This document shows, one piece after another, positions 18,873 to 28,353 of a DNA stretch of 64,000 bases; the first letter of the stretch is position 1; the number at the start of each line of letters is the position of its first letter. The notes under the pieces were generated by a model, which was not told where the DNA came from, did not search any database, and worked only from the letters and a program-made list of their open reading frames with translations. The position numbers and the translations under genes were made by a program. Source of the stretch: Pseudomonas fluorescens Q2-87 (GTDB taxonomy: Bacteria; Pseudomonadota; Gammaproteobacteria; Pseudomonadales; Pseudomonadaceae); NCBI RefSeq assembly GCF_000281895.1, contig NZ_CM001558.1, forward strand, positions 4,778,556 to 4,842,555, in the 5' to 3' direction.

Positions 18873-20588
18873 ATGCGCACCAGTCAATTTTTGCTCGCCA
18901 CACAGAAAGAAACGCCTTCCGACGCCGTCGTGATCAGCCATCAGTTGATGCTGCGTGCCGGCATGATCCGCAAACTCGCCTCCGGCCTGTATACCTGGCT
19001 GCCGATGGGCCTGCGGGTCATGCGCAAAGTGGAAGCCATCGTCCGCGAGGAAATGGACGCCGCCGGCTCTCTGGAAGTGTTGATGCCGAGCACCCAACCG
19101 GCCGAGCTGTGGCAGGAATCGGGGCGCTGGGAAGAGTACGGCCCTGAGCTGCTGCGCATCAAGGATCGCCACGGTCGCGACTTCTGTGCAGGCCCGACTC
19201 ACGAAGAAGTCATCACCGACCTGATGCGCAACGAGTTGAGCAGCTACAAGCAGCTGCCAATCAACCTGTACCAGATCCAGACCAAATTCCGTGACGAGAT
19301 CCGTCCACGCTTCGGCCTGATGCGCGGTCGCGAATTCATCATGAAGGACGCCTACTCGTTCCATGCCGACCTGGCATCGCTGCAAGTCACCTATGACCGC
19401 ATGCACCAGGCCTACTGCAACGTGTTCACCCGCCTGGGCTTGAAATTCCGCTCGGTTGAAGCCGACAACGGCTCCATCGGCGGCGCCGGCTCCCATGAAT
19501 TCCACGTGCTGGCCGAGTCCGGCGAAGACGACATCGTCTTCAGCAATGGCTCCGACTACGCCGCCAACATCGAGAAAGCCGAAGCCGTGCCACGGGAAAC
19601 CTCCCGCGCCGCGCCGACAGAAGAACTGCGCCTGGTGGACACACCGAACGCCAAGACCATTGCCCAACTGGTGGAAGGCTACAACCTGCCCATCGAGCGC
19701 ACCATCAAGACCCTGATCGTGCGGGCGGAAGAAGAAGGCAAGTTGATTGCCCTGATCATCCGTGGCGACCATGAGCTGAACGAAATCAAGGCCGCCAACC
19801 AGCCCGGCGTTGCCAGCCCACTGGTCATGGCCACCGAAGCGGAACTGCGCGACGCCATCGGCGCCGGTGCTGGCTCCCTCGGCCCACTGAACCTGCCGTT
19901 GCCAATCATCATCGACCGCTCGGTGGAACTGATGAGCGACTTCGCCATCGGCGCCAACGTCGACGACAAGCACTATTTCGGCGTGAACTGGGAGCGTGAC
20001 CTGCCCGTTCCAACCGTGGCGGACCTGCGCAACGTCGTGGCCGGCGATCCGAGCCCGGACGGCAAGGGCACCCTGGAAATCAAGCGGGGCATCGAAGTCG
20101 GGCACATCTTCCAGCTGGGCAACAAGTACAGCAAGGCGATGAAGTGCGAAGTGCTGGGCGAGAACGGCAAGCCGGTCACCCTGGAAATGGGTTGCTACGG
20201 CATCGGCGTTTCCCGCGTGGTAGCAGCGGCCATCGAACAGAACAACGACGAGAAAGGGATTATCTGGAGCGACACACTGGCGCCCTTCCAGATCGCCCTG
20301 GTGCCGCTGCGCTACGAGACCGACCTGGTGCGCGAAGCCACCGACAAGCTCTACGGCGAACTGACTGCGGCCGGCTTCGAAGTGCTGCTGGATGATCGCG
20401 ACAAAAAAACCAGCCCCGGCATCAAGTTCGCAGACATGGAACTGATCGGCATCCCACACCGGATCGTCGTCAGTGATCGTGGCCTGGCCGAAGGCAACCT
20501 GGAATACAAGAGCCGTACCGAGGCCGAGCCGCAAGCGCTGCCGGTCGCTGACGTGCTGTCCTTCCTCCAGGCCCGTATCCGCCGCTGA
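18873..20588 (+). CDS. proS: Prolyl-tRNA synthetase
   Basis: 571 residues, the bacterial-type class II enzyme with the editing domain. [54 protein letters not shown] is the family N-terminus; the class II motifs are [33 protein letters not shown] and [13 protein letters not shown]. The insertion domain (residues ~240-390) removes misacylated Ala-tRNA(Pro). It charges tRNA(Pro) in the cytosol. A long minus-strand frame opposite it is a shadow. Confidence 0.98.
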   Translation: MRTSQFLLATQKETPSDAVVISHQLMLRAGMIRKLASGLYTWLPMGLRVMRKVEAIVREEMDAAGSLEVLMPSTQPAELWQESGRWEEYGPELLRIKDRHGRDFCAGPTHEEVITDLMRNELSSYKQLPINLYQIQTKFRDEIRPRFGLMRGREFIMKDAYSFHADLASLQVTYDRMHQAYCNVFTRLGLKFRSVEADNGSIGGAGSHEFHVLAESGEDDIVFSNGSDYAANIEKAEAVPRETSRAAPTEELRLVDTPNAKTIAQLVEGYNLPIERTIKTLIVRAEEEGKLIALIIRGDHELNEIKAANQPGVASPLVMATEAELRDAIGAGAGSLGPLNLPLPIIIDRSVELMSDFAIGANVDDKHYFGVNWERDLPVPTVADLRNVVAGDPSPDGKGTLEIKRGIEVGHIFQLGNKYSKAMKCEVLGENGKPVTLEMGCYGIGVSRVVAAAIEQNNDEKGIIWSDTLAPFQIALVPLRYETDLVREATDKLYGELTAAGFEVLLDDRDKKTSPGIKFADMELIGIPHRIVVSDRGLAEGNLEYKSRTEAEPQALPVADVLSFLQARIRR

Positions 20589-20605
20589 CACCAGATAGAG
20601 ACGTC

Positions 20606-21559
20606 ATGTTCAAGCGAAACACCTTAGGCCTCGGTGGCGCCGCCTTGTGCGGCGCCCTGCTGGTCAGCGGCTGTGCCAACCATATGTCACAGCGCAGCGA
20701 GCACGAAGAGCGGGTCGAGCGCAAACTGCTTGACCACAGCTTGCAGATCGACGTGGGCGAACCCAAGGTGCTCGACCTGCCGCAACGTCGAGTGCGAATC
20801 AATGAGCAAAAAACCTTCGAAGTCACCGAGTTCGAAGTGACTCGCCATTATGATCGCTACACACCTTACCAACCGTGGCGGGAAGTCTACGAGATCCCCC
20901 TGGGTGCGGTGGCCGTGGTGGCCGGTGTCGGCGCGAATGTGGTCAACGTGTTCGCCTTGGGCAACCTGCCGGAAACGGTGACCCATGATTGGATCAGCTA
21001 CGGTGTTGCCGGGCTCAACCCGTTCATGAACGTGCCGTCCCATGGCCGTGCCCAGCAGAACCTGGCGGGCATCGACGAAGTCCAGCGCGACAAGCGCACG
21101 GAACATTCGAGCCTGCCCTGGAGCGAACGCCCTGTGGAGGTCAAGGCCGCCCGGCAGACCTTCGAGCTGAGCACCGACCGTAACGGCGTGCTGCGCTTGA
21201 ACCTGCTGGAAAGCCCGTTCGCCGAACAGGACCTGAGCCAGTTCGGCAAATTGCAGATCAGCGTGACGGACGCCCAGGACGAGGTGCACACCGACTCATC
21301 CCTGAGCATCAGCAGCACCTTGCGCAGCAAGCTGGTGGAAGCCCATGCGCTGATCTACGACGACCTGGAAGACGACGAGGTGAGCCAATGGGTGCATCGG
21401 GTCAAACGTTTGTCCGAGCTGGGGCTCGAGGAAGAGGCCAGCGAACTGGAACAGAGCCTGATCGAGCTGACGCGCAACGATCCGGAGCTGCAGGCCGAGT
21501 TCATCAAGGCGCTGACCAAGGATGGCGGCCGATTGGTCGCGGACCCGGGCGTTAACTGA
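20606..21559 (+). CDS. Predicted lipoprotein of unknown function
   Basis: 317 residues. Signal peptide with lipobox LVSGC places the lipid-modified Cys at residue 23. The mature protein has no family I can name; it contains a short hydrophobic stretch (IPLGAVAVVAGVGANVVNVFALG, residues ~98-120), a strand-rich middle and a charged helical C-terminus (YDDLEDDEVSQWVHRVKRLSELGLEEEASELEQSL). The gene starts 17 bases after proS and is probably co-transcribed. Ser at +2 is not visible after the Cys (CANHM), so outer-membrane sorting is expected. Confidence 0.8.
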   Translation: MFKRNTLGLGGAALCGALLVSGCANHMSQRSEHEERVERKLLDHSLQIDVGEPKVLDLPQRRVRINEQKTFEVTEFEVTRHYDRYTPYQPWREVYEIPLGAVAVVAGVGANVVNVFALGNLPETVTHDWISYGVAGLNPFMNVPSHGRAQQNLAGIDEVQRDKRTEHSSLPWSERPVEVKAARQTFELSTDRNGVLRLNLLESPFAEQDLSQFGKLQISVTDAQDEVHTDSSLSISSTLRSKLVEAHALIYDDLEDDEVSQWVHRVKRLSELGLEEEASELEQSLIELTRNDPELQAEFIKALTKDGGRLVADPGVN

Positions 21560-21575
21560 AGGGCAGAACACCTCG

Positions 21576-21707
21576 GTGGCGAGGGAGCTTGCTCCCGCTG
21601 GGCTGCGCAGCAGCCCCAATAGCGGCTGACCGAATTTATCTGACATACCGAGGCGGCAGATTTCAGGGCCGCTTCGCAGGCCAGCGGGAGCAAGCTCCCT
21701 CGCCACC
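21576..21707. repeat. REPIN
   Basis: GGTGGCGAGGGAGCTTGCTCCCGCTGG at the left and CCAGCGGGAGCAAGCTCCC at the right; the internal part also has GGGCTGCGCAGCAGCCC. It lies between the convergent lipoprotein and dinB genes. Confidence 0.88.
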
Positions 21708-21717
21708 AGGCCAGGCC

Positions 21718-22779
21718 TTACCGCTCAAACAACTCCAACTGCTCGAACCCACCCCGCAAATCCTCCAGCCGCACCCCTATGCCCAACAATCGCACCGGTT
21801 TGCCGCCACGGTTGAACGCCTGGGTCAATAACAGCTGGTAGCTACCCAGGTCCCGCCCCGCCCCGGCTTGTTCCAGCGTGGTCTGGGTGAAGTCGTGAAA
21901 CTTCACTTTGACGAACGGTTTGCCCGGCCGATAACTGCTGTCGATCCGCGCCATGCGCCCGCTGAGGGTTTGCATCAGTTCCGGCAGCTTGTCGAGGCAG
22001 CTCGCCAGGTCCGGCAGGTCGACATCGTAGGTATTTTCCACGCTGATGGACTGCCTTCGGCTGTCGTTATGTACCAGGCGCTCATCGATCCCACGGGCCA
22101 GACTCCAGAGCCGCTCGCCAAAACTGCCGAATTCGCGCACCAGCGCCAGCTTGTCCCACTGACGCAACTGCAAACAATCGACGATGCCGAGCCTGTTCAA
22201 TTTGTCAGCGGTGACCTTGCCCACGCCATGGAGCTTGTTGACGGGCAGGGCCGAGACGAAATCCTCGACCTGGTCCGGGGTGATGACGAACAGGCCGTTG
22301 GGCTTTTTCCAGTCACTGGCAATCTTGGCCAGGAATTTGTTCGGTGCGACGCCGGCCGACACGGTGATGTGCAACTGATTGGAAACACGCCGACGAATGT
22401 CCTGGGCGACACGCGTGGCGCTGCCACCGAAATGGGCACTGGCGGAAACGTCCAGGTATGCCTCATCCAGGGACAGCGGCTCGATCAGGTCAGTGTAATC
22501 GCTGAAGATCGTATGAATTTCCTTGGATGCCTCCCGATAAGCCTCCATCCGGGGCTTGACGATGGTTAGGTCCGGACAGAGCTTCAAGGCATGACCGGAT
22601 GACATGGCCGAACGCACACCGTAGGCCCGCGCTTCGTAGTTACAGGTGGCAATCACCCCTCGCCGATCCGCCGAGCCTCCCACGGCCAGTGGTTTTCCGG
22701 CCAGCCGAGGGTCATCCCGCATCTCAATGGCGGCATAGAAACAGTCACAGTCGACGTGGATGATTTTACGTTGCGTCAT
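21718..22779 (-). CDS. dinB: DNA polymerase IV (translesion Y-family polymerase)
   Basis: 353 residues. HVDCDCFYAAIEMRDDP holds the first catalytic Asp, SLDEAYLDVS the Asp/Glu pair, and KIASDWKKPNGLFVI, LPVNKLHGVGKVTADKLNRLGI (helix-hairpin-helix thumb) and the little-finger segment RQSISVENTYDVDL follow. Error-prone bypass of lesions during SOS. A LexA box 50 bases upstream of the start supports SOS control. The final QLELFER resembles a beta-clamp-binding tail. Confidence 0.97.
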   Translation of the reverse strand: MTQRKIIHVDCDCFYAAIEMRDDPRLAGKPLAVGGSADRRGVIATCNYEARAYGVRSAMSSGHALKLCPDLTIVKPRMEAYREASKEIHTIFSDYTDLIEPLSLDEAYLDVSASAHFGGSATRVAQDIRRRVSNQLHITVSAGVAPNKFLAKIASDWKKPNGLFVITPDQVEDFVSALPVNKLHGVGKVTADKLNRLGIVDCLQLRQWDKLALVREFGSFGERLWSLARGIDERLVHNDSRRQSISVENTYDVDLPDLASCLDKLPELMQTLSGRMARIDSSYRPGKPFVKVKFHDFTQTTLEQAGAGRDLGSYQLLLTQAFNRGGKPVRLLGIGVRLEDLRGGFEQLELFER

Positions 22780-22828
22780 AAAGAAGCGGAGCGTGCGACG
22801 AGTCGGGCCGACAGTATCGCATCGGCAC

Positions 22829-22844
22829 CTGTATATAGCACCAG
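22829..22844. promoter_or_regulatory. LexA (SOS) box upstream of dinB
   Basis: CTGTATATAGCACCAG matches CTG-N10-CAG with the AT-rich centre typical of gamma-proteobacterial LexA sites. It lies 50 bases upstream of the dinB start codon. Confidence 0.8.
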
Positions 22845-23019
22845 TAGTTTGAAGGATCCTTCGTTTAGAGCCGAAAGATCCTACATAAATTTATTTCTTC
22901 AATCGCCGCGAACCGTTCGATAGAGCGCCAACCCTTGCCAGGCCTGCGTCACAGCGTTGTCACAAGCCTTTCCCCGTGGCTAAGCGCTTGAAGCGGAACA
23001 GTTTTTTATAACACGAGGG

Positions 23020-23047
23020 TTGACAGCAGCAAGATCCTCTGTAGAAT
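23020..23047 (+). promoter_or_regulatory. Sigma70 promoter of first initiator tRNA
   Basis: TTGACA at 23020-23025, 16-base spacer, TAGAAT at 23042-23047. The tRNA starts 13 bases after the -10 box. Confidence 0.85.
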
Positions 23048-23060
23048 GCCGACACACAGA

Positions 23061-23137
<77 letters not shown>

Positions 23138-23143
23138 AACATC

Positions 23144-23175
23144 AAAAAAGGCTACTCGAAAGAGTGGCCTTTTTT
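23144..23175 (+). terminator. Terminator of tRNA-fMet copy 1
   Basis: AAAGGCTACTC / GAGTGGCCTTT stem with a GAAA loop and a T run, seven bases after the CCA end. Confidence 0.88.
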
Positions 23176-23326
23176 GTGCGCGGGGGTTTTGTACTCGTGG
23201 CGCTGAAAGGGTCGGCCGCGGCCACCCTCACCGCACCAGACTGTAGGACAATTTCTTTTGATTCCGAGCATTTACGCCGATAAGAGGCGGATCGGTCGTT
23301 TATTTGACCCCGCGATCTTTTAACGG

Positions 23327-23354
23327 TTGACACTGAGGCGTTCGCCTGTAGAAT
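23327..23354 (+). promoter_or_regulatory. Sigma70 promoter of second initiator tRNA
   Basis: TTGACA at 23327-23332, 16-base spacer, TAGAAT at 23349-23354: the same boxes and spacing as for copy 1, though the spacer sequence has diverged. Confidence 0.85.
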
Positions 23355-23367
23355 GCCGCCACACAGA

Positions 23368-23444
<77 letters not shown>

Positions 23445-23452
23445 AATATCAA

Positions 23453-23482
23453 GAAAGGCTGCTCGAAAGAGTGGCCTTTTTT
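23453..23482 (+). terminator. Terminator of tRNA-fMet copy 2
   Basis: AAAGGCTGCTC / GAGTGGCCTTT with a GAAA loop and T run; one base different from the copy 1 terminator. Confidence 0.88.
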
Positions 23483-23594
23483 GTGTCTGGCGAAAAAGCT
23501 TCATTACAAATTTTTTGTAATTATTTTCTGCCGCAGGGATTGGTAACTTGGCTGGATACCCCCATCCTGTCGCGCATAGCTCAAGAGGTGATTG

Positions 23595-26237
23595 ATGCGC
23601 GCCCACTCGTCTGACCCGCAAGACTCCGTTACTGCGACACAACCGATCAAGGCCGAGCAATTGCGCTGGCTGGATCGGATCAGCCAGTATCGCCAGCCTA
23701 TCGGCCTTGCCGTCACGCTGCTGTTGTTTGCGATTGCATTGATAGCCTGCCGCCATCTGCTGAGCGAGCTCGATCTATACGCGCTGCACGACTCCATCCT
23801 GGAGGTGCCTCGGCCAGCGCTGCTCGGCGCGATTGCCGCTACGGTGGTGGGCTTCATCATTCTTCTGGGCTATGAATGGTCCGCCACCCGCTATGCCGGG
23901 GTGACACTGCCGCCCCCGACCATGATCCTCGGCGGCTTCACTGCCTTTGCCATTGGTAACGCCATCGGCCTGTCCTTATTGTCCGGCGGTTCGGTTCGCT
24001 ACCGCCTGTATGCGCGCCATGGCCTGGGAGCCTCTGACGTCGCCCACATGACTTTGTTCGCCAGCCTGTCCCTGGGCTGCGCGCTGCCACCGCTGGCGGC
24101 ACTGGCAACGCTCAGCAATTTGCCTGCCGCGTCTGCCGCACTGCATCTTCCAGCCGCCCTGCTGGGCGCGATTTCGGTGGCGGTGCTGTTGCTCATGAGC
24201 GTGCTGGCCATCGGCATCTATCGTCGGCGATTGCCGGAACAGCCCCATCGGCACAGCCTCCTGGTCAAGGCCGGCCGCCGTACGTTGCGCCTGCCAGGCC
24301 GGCGCCTGACCTTCCTGCAACTGGTCATTACCGCCCTGGACGTCGCGGCCGCCGCCACCGTGTTGTACCTGTTGCTGCCCGAAGCGCCACCGTTCGGCGC
24401 CTTCCTGCTGGTTTACCTGTTGGCGCTGGCCGCCGGTGTGCTCAGTCATGTACCGGGCGGGGTCGGCGTGTTCGAAGCGATTCTGCTGGCCGCGTTCGCC
24501 GACAAACTCGGGGCCGCGCCGCTGGCCGCCGCCCTGCTGCTGTATCGCTTGATCTACGTGCTGCTACCGATGTTGGTGGCCTGCGTGTTGCTGTTGATCA
24601 ATGAGGCTCAGCGGCTGTTCCAGACGCGCCAGACCCTGCGGGTAGCGTCGGGTTTCGCCGCGCCGATCCTGGCGGTGCTGGTGTTCCTGTCAGGCGTGGT
24701 GCTGCTGTTTTCCGGCGTGACGCCGGAAATCGATACCCGTCTGGAGCACATCGGTTTTCTGATCCCGCATCGGCTGGTGGATGCCTCCCACTTCGGCGCC
24801 AGCCTGGTGGGCGTGCTGTGCCTGCTGCTCGCCCAGGGCCTGCGTCGCCGCTTGTCGGCGGCCTGGATGCTGACCACCATCCTGCTGCTGGTAGGCGCCC
24901 TGCTCTCGCTGCTCAAGGGCTTCGACTGGGAAGAAGCCACGCTGCTGACACTCACCGCCGCCCTGCTGGCGATATTCCGACGCTCGTTTTATCGCCCGAG
25001 TCGCCTGACTGAACTGCCGTTTTCCCCACTTTTCCTGATCGCCAGTCTCTGCGTGCTCGGCGCGTCGATCTGGCTGCTGCTGTTCGCGTACCAGGACGTA
25101 CCCTACAGCCATCAACTGTGGTGGCAGTTCACCCTCGATGCCGATGCCCCTCGCGGCCTGCGCTCGTTGCTGGGCGCTGCGGTGCTGTTGGTGGTGGTGT
25201 CGCTGACCTGGCTGCTGCGCACGGCGCGGCCGATCATCCACTTGCCCACTGCAGAGGAGCTGGAGCGAGCCAAGACGATCCTCATGGCCTCCTCGCAACC
25301 CGACGGTGGCCTGGCGCTGACCGGCGACAAGGCGTTGCTGTTTCACCCCAACGACGCGGCGTTCCTGATGTATGCCCGCCGTGGACGCAGCCTGGTGGCG
25401 CTGTACGACCCGATCGGCCCCACCCAGCAACGGGCCGAAATGATCTGGCAGTTCCGCGACCTGTGTGACATCTACCATGCCCGCCCGGTGTTTTATCAGG
25501 TGCGCGCCGAGAACCTGCCGTACTACATGGACATCGGCTTGACCGCAATCAAGCTGGGTGAAGAGGCACGGGTCGATCTCAAGCGTTTCGATCTGGAAGC
25601 CAAGGGCAAGGAGATGAAGGATCTGCGCTACACCTGGAATCGGGGCACCCGCGACGGCTTGTCGCTGGAGATCCACGAGCCGGGCCAGGCGCCAATGGAT
25701 GAGCTCAAGGTCATTTCCGATGCCTGGCTGACCGGCAAGAATGTCCGCGAGAAAGGCTTCTCGCTGGGCCGCTTCAGCGATGACTACCTCAAGCACTTCC
25801 GCATCGCGGTGATCCGCTTCGAAGGCCGCCCGGTGGCGTTCGCCAATCTGCTTGAAACCCACAGCCATGACCTGGCGAGCCTCGACCTGATGCGTGCTCA
25901 CCCGGACGCTCCCAAGCTGACCATGGAATTCATGATGGTCGGCCTGATCCAGCATTATAAAAACCATGACTTCGCCCGCTTCAGCCTCGGCATGGTCCCA
26001 CTGTCGGGCCTGCAACCACGTCGCGGTGCACCGCTGACCCAGCGCCTGGGTTCGATGGTGTTTCGCCGTGGCGAGCAGCTCTACAACTTCCAGGGGCTGC
26101 GCCGCTTCAAAGACAAATTCCAGCCTGACTGGGAACCTCGTTACATGGCCGTGCCCGCCGGACTCGATCCGCTGGTGGCGCTGGCCGATACTGCCGCCCT
26201 GATTGCAGGCGGCCTGACTGGACTGGTGAAACGCTGA
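23595..26237 (+). CDS. mprF: MprF: aminoacyl-phosphatidylglycerol synthase/flippase
   Basis: 880 residues; the ATG at 23595 follows AAGAGGTG (a TTG one codon earlier is unlikely). The N-terminal two thirds have about 14 membrane helices (flippase domain, e.g. GGFTAFAIGNAIGLSLLSGGSVRYRLYARHG). The C-terminal ~340 residues are the cytosolic DUF2156 aminoacyltransferase (LMYARRGRSLVALYDPIGP, FYQVRAENLPYYMDIGL, LRYTWNRGTRDGLSL). It transfers Lys or Ala from aminoacyl-tRNA to phosphatidylglycerol, lowering surface charge. The P. aeruginosa homologue PA0920 makes Ala-PG; which amino acid is used here cannot be read. Its stop overlaps the hydrolase start. Confidence 0.94.
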   Translation: MRAHSSDPQDSVTATQPIKAEQLRWLDRISQYRQPIGLAVTLLLFAIALIACRHLLSELDLYALHDSILEVPRPALLGAIAATVVGFIILLGYEWSATRYAGVTLPPPTMILGGFTAFAIGNAIGLSLLSGGSVRYRLYARHGLGASDVAHMTLFASLSLGCALPPLAALATLSNLPAASAALHLPAALLGAISVAVLLLMSVLAIGIYRRRLPEQPHRHSLLVKAGRRTLRLPGRRLTFLQLVITALDVAAAATVLYLLLPEAPPFGAFLLVYLLALAAGVLSHVPGGVGVFEAILLAAFADKLGAAPLAAALLLYRLIYVLLPMLVACVLLLINEAQRLFQTRQTLRVASGFAAPILAVLVFLSGVVLLFSGVTPEIDTRLEHIGFLIPHRLVDASHFGASLVGVLCLLLAQGLRRRLSAAWMLTTILLLVGALLSLLKGFDWEEATLLTLTAALLAIFRRSFYRPSRLTELPFSPLFLIASLCVLGASIWLLLFAYQDVPYSHQLWWQFTLDADAPRGLRSLLGAAVLLVVVSLTWLLRTARPIIHLPTAEELERAKTILMASSQPDGGLALTGDKALLFHPNDAAFLMYARRGRSLVALYDPIGPTQQRAEMIWQFRDLCDIYHARPVFYQVRAENLPYYMDIGLTAIKLGEEARVDLKRFDLEAKGKEMKDLRYTWNRGTRDGLSLEIHEPGQAPMDELKVISDAWLTGKNVREKGFSLGRFSDDYLKHFRIAVIRFEGRPVAFANLLETHSHDLASLDLMRAHPDAPKLTMEFMMVGLIQHYKNHDFARFSLGMVPLSGLQPRRGAPLTQRLGSMVFRRGEQLYNFQGLRRFKDKFQPDWEPRYMAVPAGLDPLVALADTAALIAGGLTGLVKR

Positions 26238-27526
26238 TGATGCAACGCTCCTGGCGATACGTAGTGGCCGCCCTGCTGGTGCTGGCAGTGATTCTCGGCG
26301 GCGGTTATTGGTACTGGAGCCGCCCGGCCCCACAACCCACCCTGGAACAACTGGAACCCTCCGACGGCGTACCGATGACCCGGGTCATCCCCGGCACCAA
26401 GCCCCGCGCCCAAGTGTTGGTAGCCGTCAATGAAGACCAGAAACTCAGCGACACGCAACTGACGACCCTCAGCCGCAGCGGCTCGGCGCAGATCGTCCAG
26501 GTGATCCTGCCCAAGGACTGCATGCTGCAAGGTCGCGCCCTGCAGGCGGGGCTGCGGCAGCTCCAGGGGCCGGCCACGCTGGTCAGCGGTATCGGCCCGG
26601 GCGCTGTGCTGGCCTGGCGCTGGCTGGCGGAACAGAAGGATGACAAGGCCAAGGCTGTTTCGGTGGACCTGGCCCTGGAAAAACCCGGCTGCACGCACCT
26701 GCTGCCAAAAAGCGCCGCCCACGGCCACTGGCTGGTGGCCTGGAACGATAACCCCGACGACACCAGCGCCGGTTTCGTGCGGGATCAGCCAAATGCCGAA
26801 ACCAGCATCAGCGACTACGACATCAACCTGCCGCAGGTGCTGAACAACGAACTGCGCAAGATCCTCGTGGGTGCCGACAAGGGCAAGGGTGGCCTGAGCA
26901 TTCCGGTGGTCGAAGTGCCCACCAGCCAGGCGCGGGATACCGTGACCCTGTTTCTTTCCGGAGACGGCGGCTGGCGTGACCTGGACCGCGATGTGGCTGA
27001 CGAGATGGCGAAGATCGGCTACCCGGTCGTCGGCATCGATACCCTGCGTTACTACTGGCAACACAAGAGCCCCGAGCAGAGCGCCGTGGACCTTGCTGAG
27101 CTGATGCAGCACTACCGCCAGATCTGGGGCGCCAAGCGCTTCATCCTGACCGGCTACTCCTTCGGCGCCGACGTCTTGCCAGCCATCTACAACCGCTTGC
27201 CGGCCACCGAGCAACAGCGGGTCGATGCGATTATCCTGCTGGCCTTCGCCCGTACCGGCAGCTTCGAGATCGAAGTCGAAGGCTGGCTGGGCAACGCCGG
27301 CACCGAAGCCGCCACCGGCCCGGAGATGGCCAAGCTGCCTGCCGAGAAAGTGGTGTGCATCTACGGCGGCGAAGAGGCAGACGAAAGCGGCTGCACCGAC
27401 AAGACCGCCGTCGGCGAAGCGATCAAACTGCCGGGCGGCCATCACTTCGACGAAAACTACCCGGCCCTGGCCAAGCGGCTGGTCGATGAGATCAACAAGC
27501 GGCAGAACAAGCCTGCCGACCAATGA
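26237..27526 (+). CDS. Aminoacyl-phosphatidylglycerol hydrolase, AcvB/VirJ family
   Basis: 429 residues with an N-terminal membrane anchor (YVVAALLVLAVILGGGYWYW) and a periplasmic alpha/beta-hydrolase part. FILTGYSFGADVLPAIYNRL carries the GYSFG nucleophile elbow and PGGHHFDENY the probable catalytic His. Family knowledge: Agrobacterium AcvB hydrolyses lysyl-PG, and P. aeruginosa PA0919, encoded with the PG synthase, hydrolyses alanyl-PG. The overlap with mprF (stop and start share a base) implies co-synthesis of the enzyme that makes and the enzyme that removes the modification. A terminator follows. Confidence 0.9.
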   Translation: MMQRSWRYVVAALLVLAVILGGGYWYWSRPAPQPTLEQLEPSDGVPMTRVIPGTKPRAQVLVAVNEDQKLSDTQLTTLSRSGSAQIVQVILPKDCMLQGRALQAGLRQLQGPATLVSGIGPGAVLAWRWLAEQKDDKAKAVSVDLALEKPGCTHLLPKSAAHGHWLVAWNDNPDDTSAGFVRDQPNAETSISDYDINLPQVLNNELRKILVGADKGKGGLSIPVVEVPTSQARDTVTLFLSGDGGWRDLDRDVADEMAKIGYPVVGIDTLRYYWQHKSPEQSAVDLAELMQHYRQIWGAKRFILTGYSFGADVLPAIYNRLPATEQQRVDAIILLAFARTGSFEIEVEGWLGNAGTEAATGPEMAKLPAEKVVCIYGGEEADESGCTDKTAVGEAIKLPGGHHFDENYPALAKRLVDEINKRQNKPADQ

Positions 27527-27542
27527 TTTGATGCAAGCCTGA

Positions 27543-27581
27543 AAAAAAGCCCCCGCTACCACAAGGTAACGGGGGCTTTTG
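27543..27581. terminator. Bidirectional terminator between hydrolase and toxin genes
   Basis: AAAAGCCCCCGCTACC / GGTAACGGGGGCTTTT hairpin with an ACAA loop, A run on the left and T run on the right. It serves the convergent mprF operon and the RelE/Phd pair. Confidence 0.9.
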
Positions 27582-27582
27582 T

Positions 27583-27870
27583 CTAAAGACGACGCTCTGC
27601 CGCATCGTACACTTCCTTATCCCGCCGAGCGCCAACGGCCACGATCAGCACCTGAATCGCCTTCCCATCGACTCTATAAACAATACGCGTGTCGCCTGTT
27701 CTAATTCTCCGACATCCCGCGAGGCTAGCTCTGAGCGGTTTACCGGTTTTGTCCGGCTCTCCTTTGATAATCCGCTCCTCGATGACATCAAGGATACGGT
27801 TCGCCGAAGCCGCCCCCAGCTGATCCAGATCGTTTTGAACCTCCGGATGGTAGATCACGCCCCAAACCAT
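27583..27870 (-). CDS. RelE/ParE family toxin
   Basis: 95 residues. VIYHPEVQNDLDQL, KPLRASLAGCRRIRTGDTRIVYRVDGKAIQVLIVAVGARRDKEVYDAAERRL match RelE-type ribosome-dependent mRNA interferases or ParE gyrase poisons; the R/K-rich GDTRIVYRV and VGARRDKEVY motifs are the family signature. It lies 11 bases after the Phd/YefM-type antitoxin, in the usual antitoxin-first order. Which target it has cannot be told from sequence alone. Confidence 0.88.
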   Translation of the reverse strand: MVWGVIYHPEVQNDLDQLGAASANRILDVIEERIIKGEPDKTGKPLRASLAGCRRIRTGDTRIVYRVDGKAIQVLIVAVGARRDKEVYDAAERRL

Positions 27871-27881
27871 TCACCGCTCCT

Positions 27882-28172
27882 TCAGTCGTTTTTGGCGTAT
27901 CGCGCCCGCATAGCCTCATGGCTGATGGCCTTGGCCTGATCAAAACCGATCAATCGCTCGCGAGCTGTCGCCTCAACGCGAAGATTTTCCAGCTCATCAA
28001 GCATCTCCTGATAAGCCTCAACGTTGATAATGACTGCAGCGGGCTCATTATCTTTGAAGATCACCAGCCTTTCGGTTGTACGACTCGATATTTCCTTGAG
28101 CTTCGCACTGAAGCCCCGAACCATCGCTGTTACGGATACCGCTTGATCAGCTCGTTCTAATAGCGCTGCCAT
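27882..28172 (-). CDS. Phd/YefM family antitoxin
   Basis: 96 residues from the ATG at 28172, preceded by GGAGAAGAGCG; the longer frame to 28334 lacks a ribosome site. The N-terminal half (AVSVTAMVRGFSAKLKEISSRTTERLVIFKDNEPAAVIINVEAYQEML) is the Phd DNA-binding fold; the C-terminal helix (LRVEATARERLIGFDQAKAISHEAMRARYAKND) should wrap the toxin. Such proteins repress their own operon together with the toxin. The pair has its own promoter region in the AT-rich 28180-28300. Confidence 0.88.
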   Translation of the reverse strand: MAALLERADQAVSVTAMVRGFSAKLKEISSRTTERLVIFKDNEPAAVIINVEAYQEMLDELENLRVEATARERLIGFDQAKAISHEAMRARYAKND

Positions 28173-28307
28173 CGCTCTTCTCCAACACAGTATTTTGCGT
28201 ATTTTTATACACACCTTTATGCGCAAAGTGTTGCGCCTCGGCACGTATAAATCAAGTTGTAAAAACTGCTTCCGACCGATTGCACACCATGGAAAACCTG
28301 TGCTTAC

Positions 28308-28347
28308 AAAAAAGCCCCCGCTGCCGCAAGGCAACGGGGGCTTTTTT
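28308..28347. terminator. Terminator of kup
   Basis: AAAAAAGCCCCCG...CGGGGGCTTTTTT hairpin (loop GCAA), reading as a terminator on the minus strand just after the kup stop; near-duplicate of the hairpin at 27543. Confidence 0.88.
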
Positions 28348-28353
28348 CCAGGC

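Noticed and set aside
18837..20591. 584-codon open frame on the minus strand
   Set aside because: It is exactly opposite proS; high-GC codon use makes such antisense frames. The proS protein is unmistakable.
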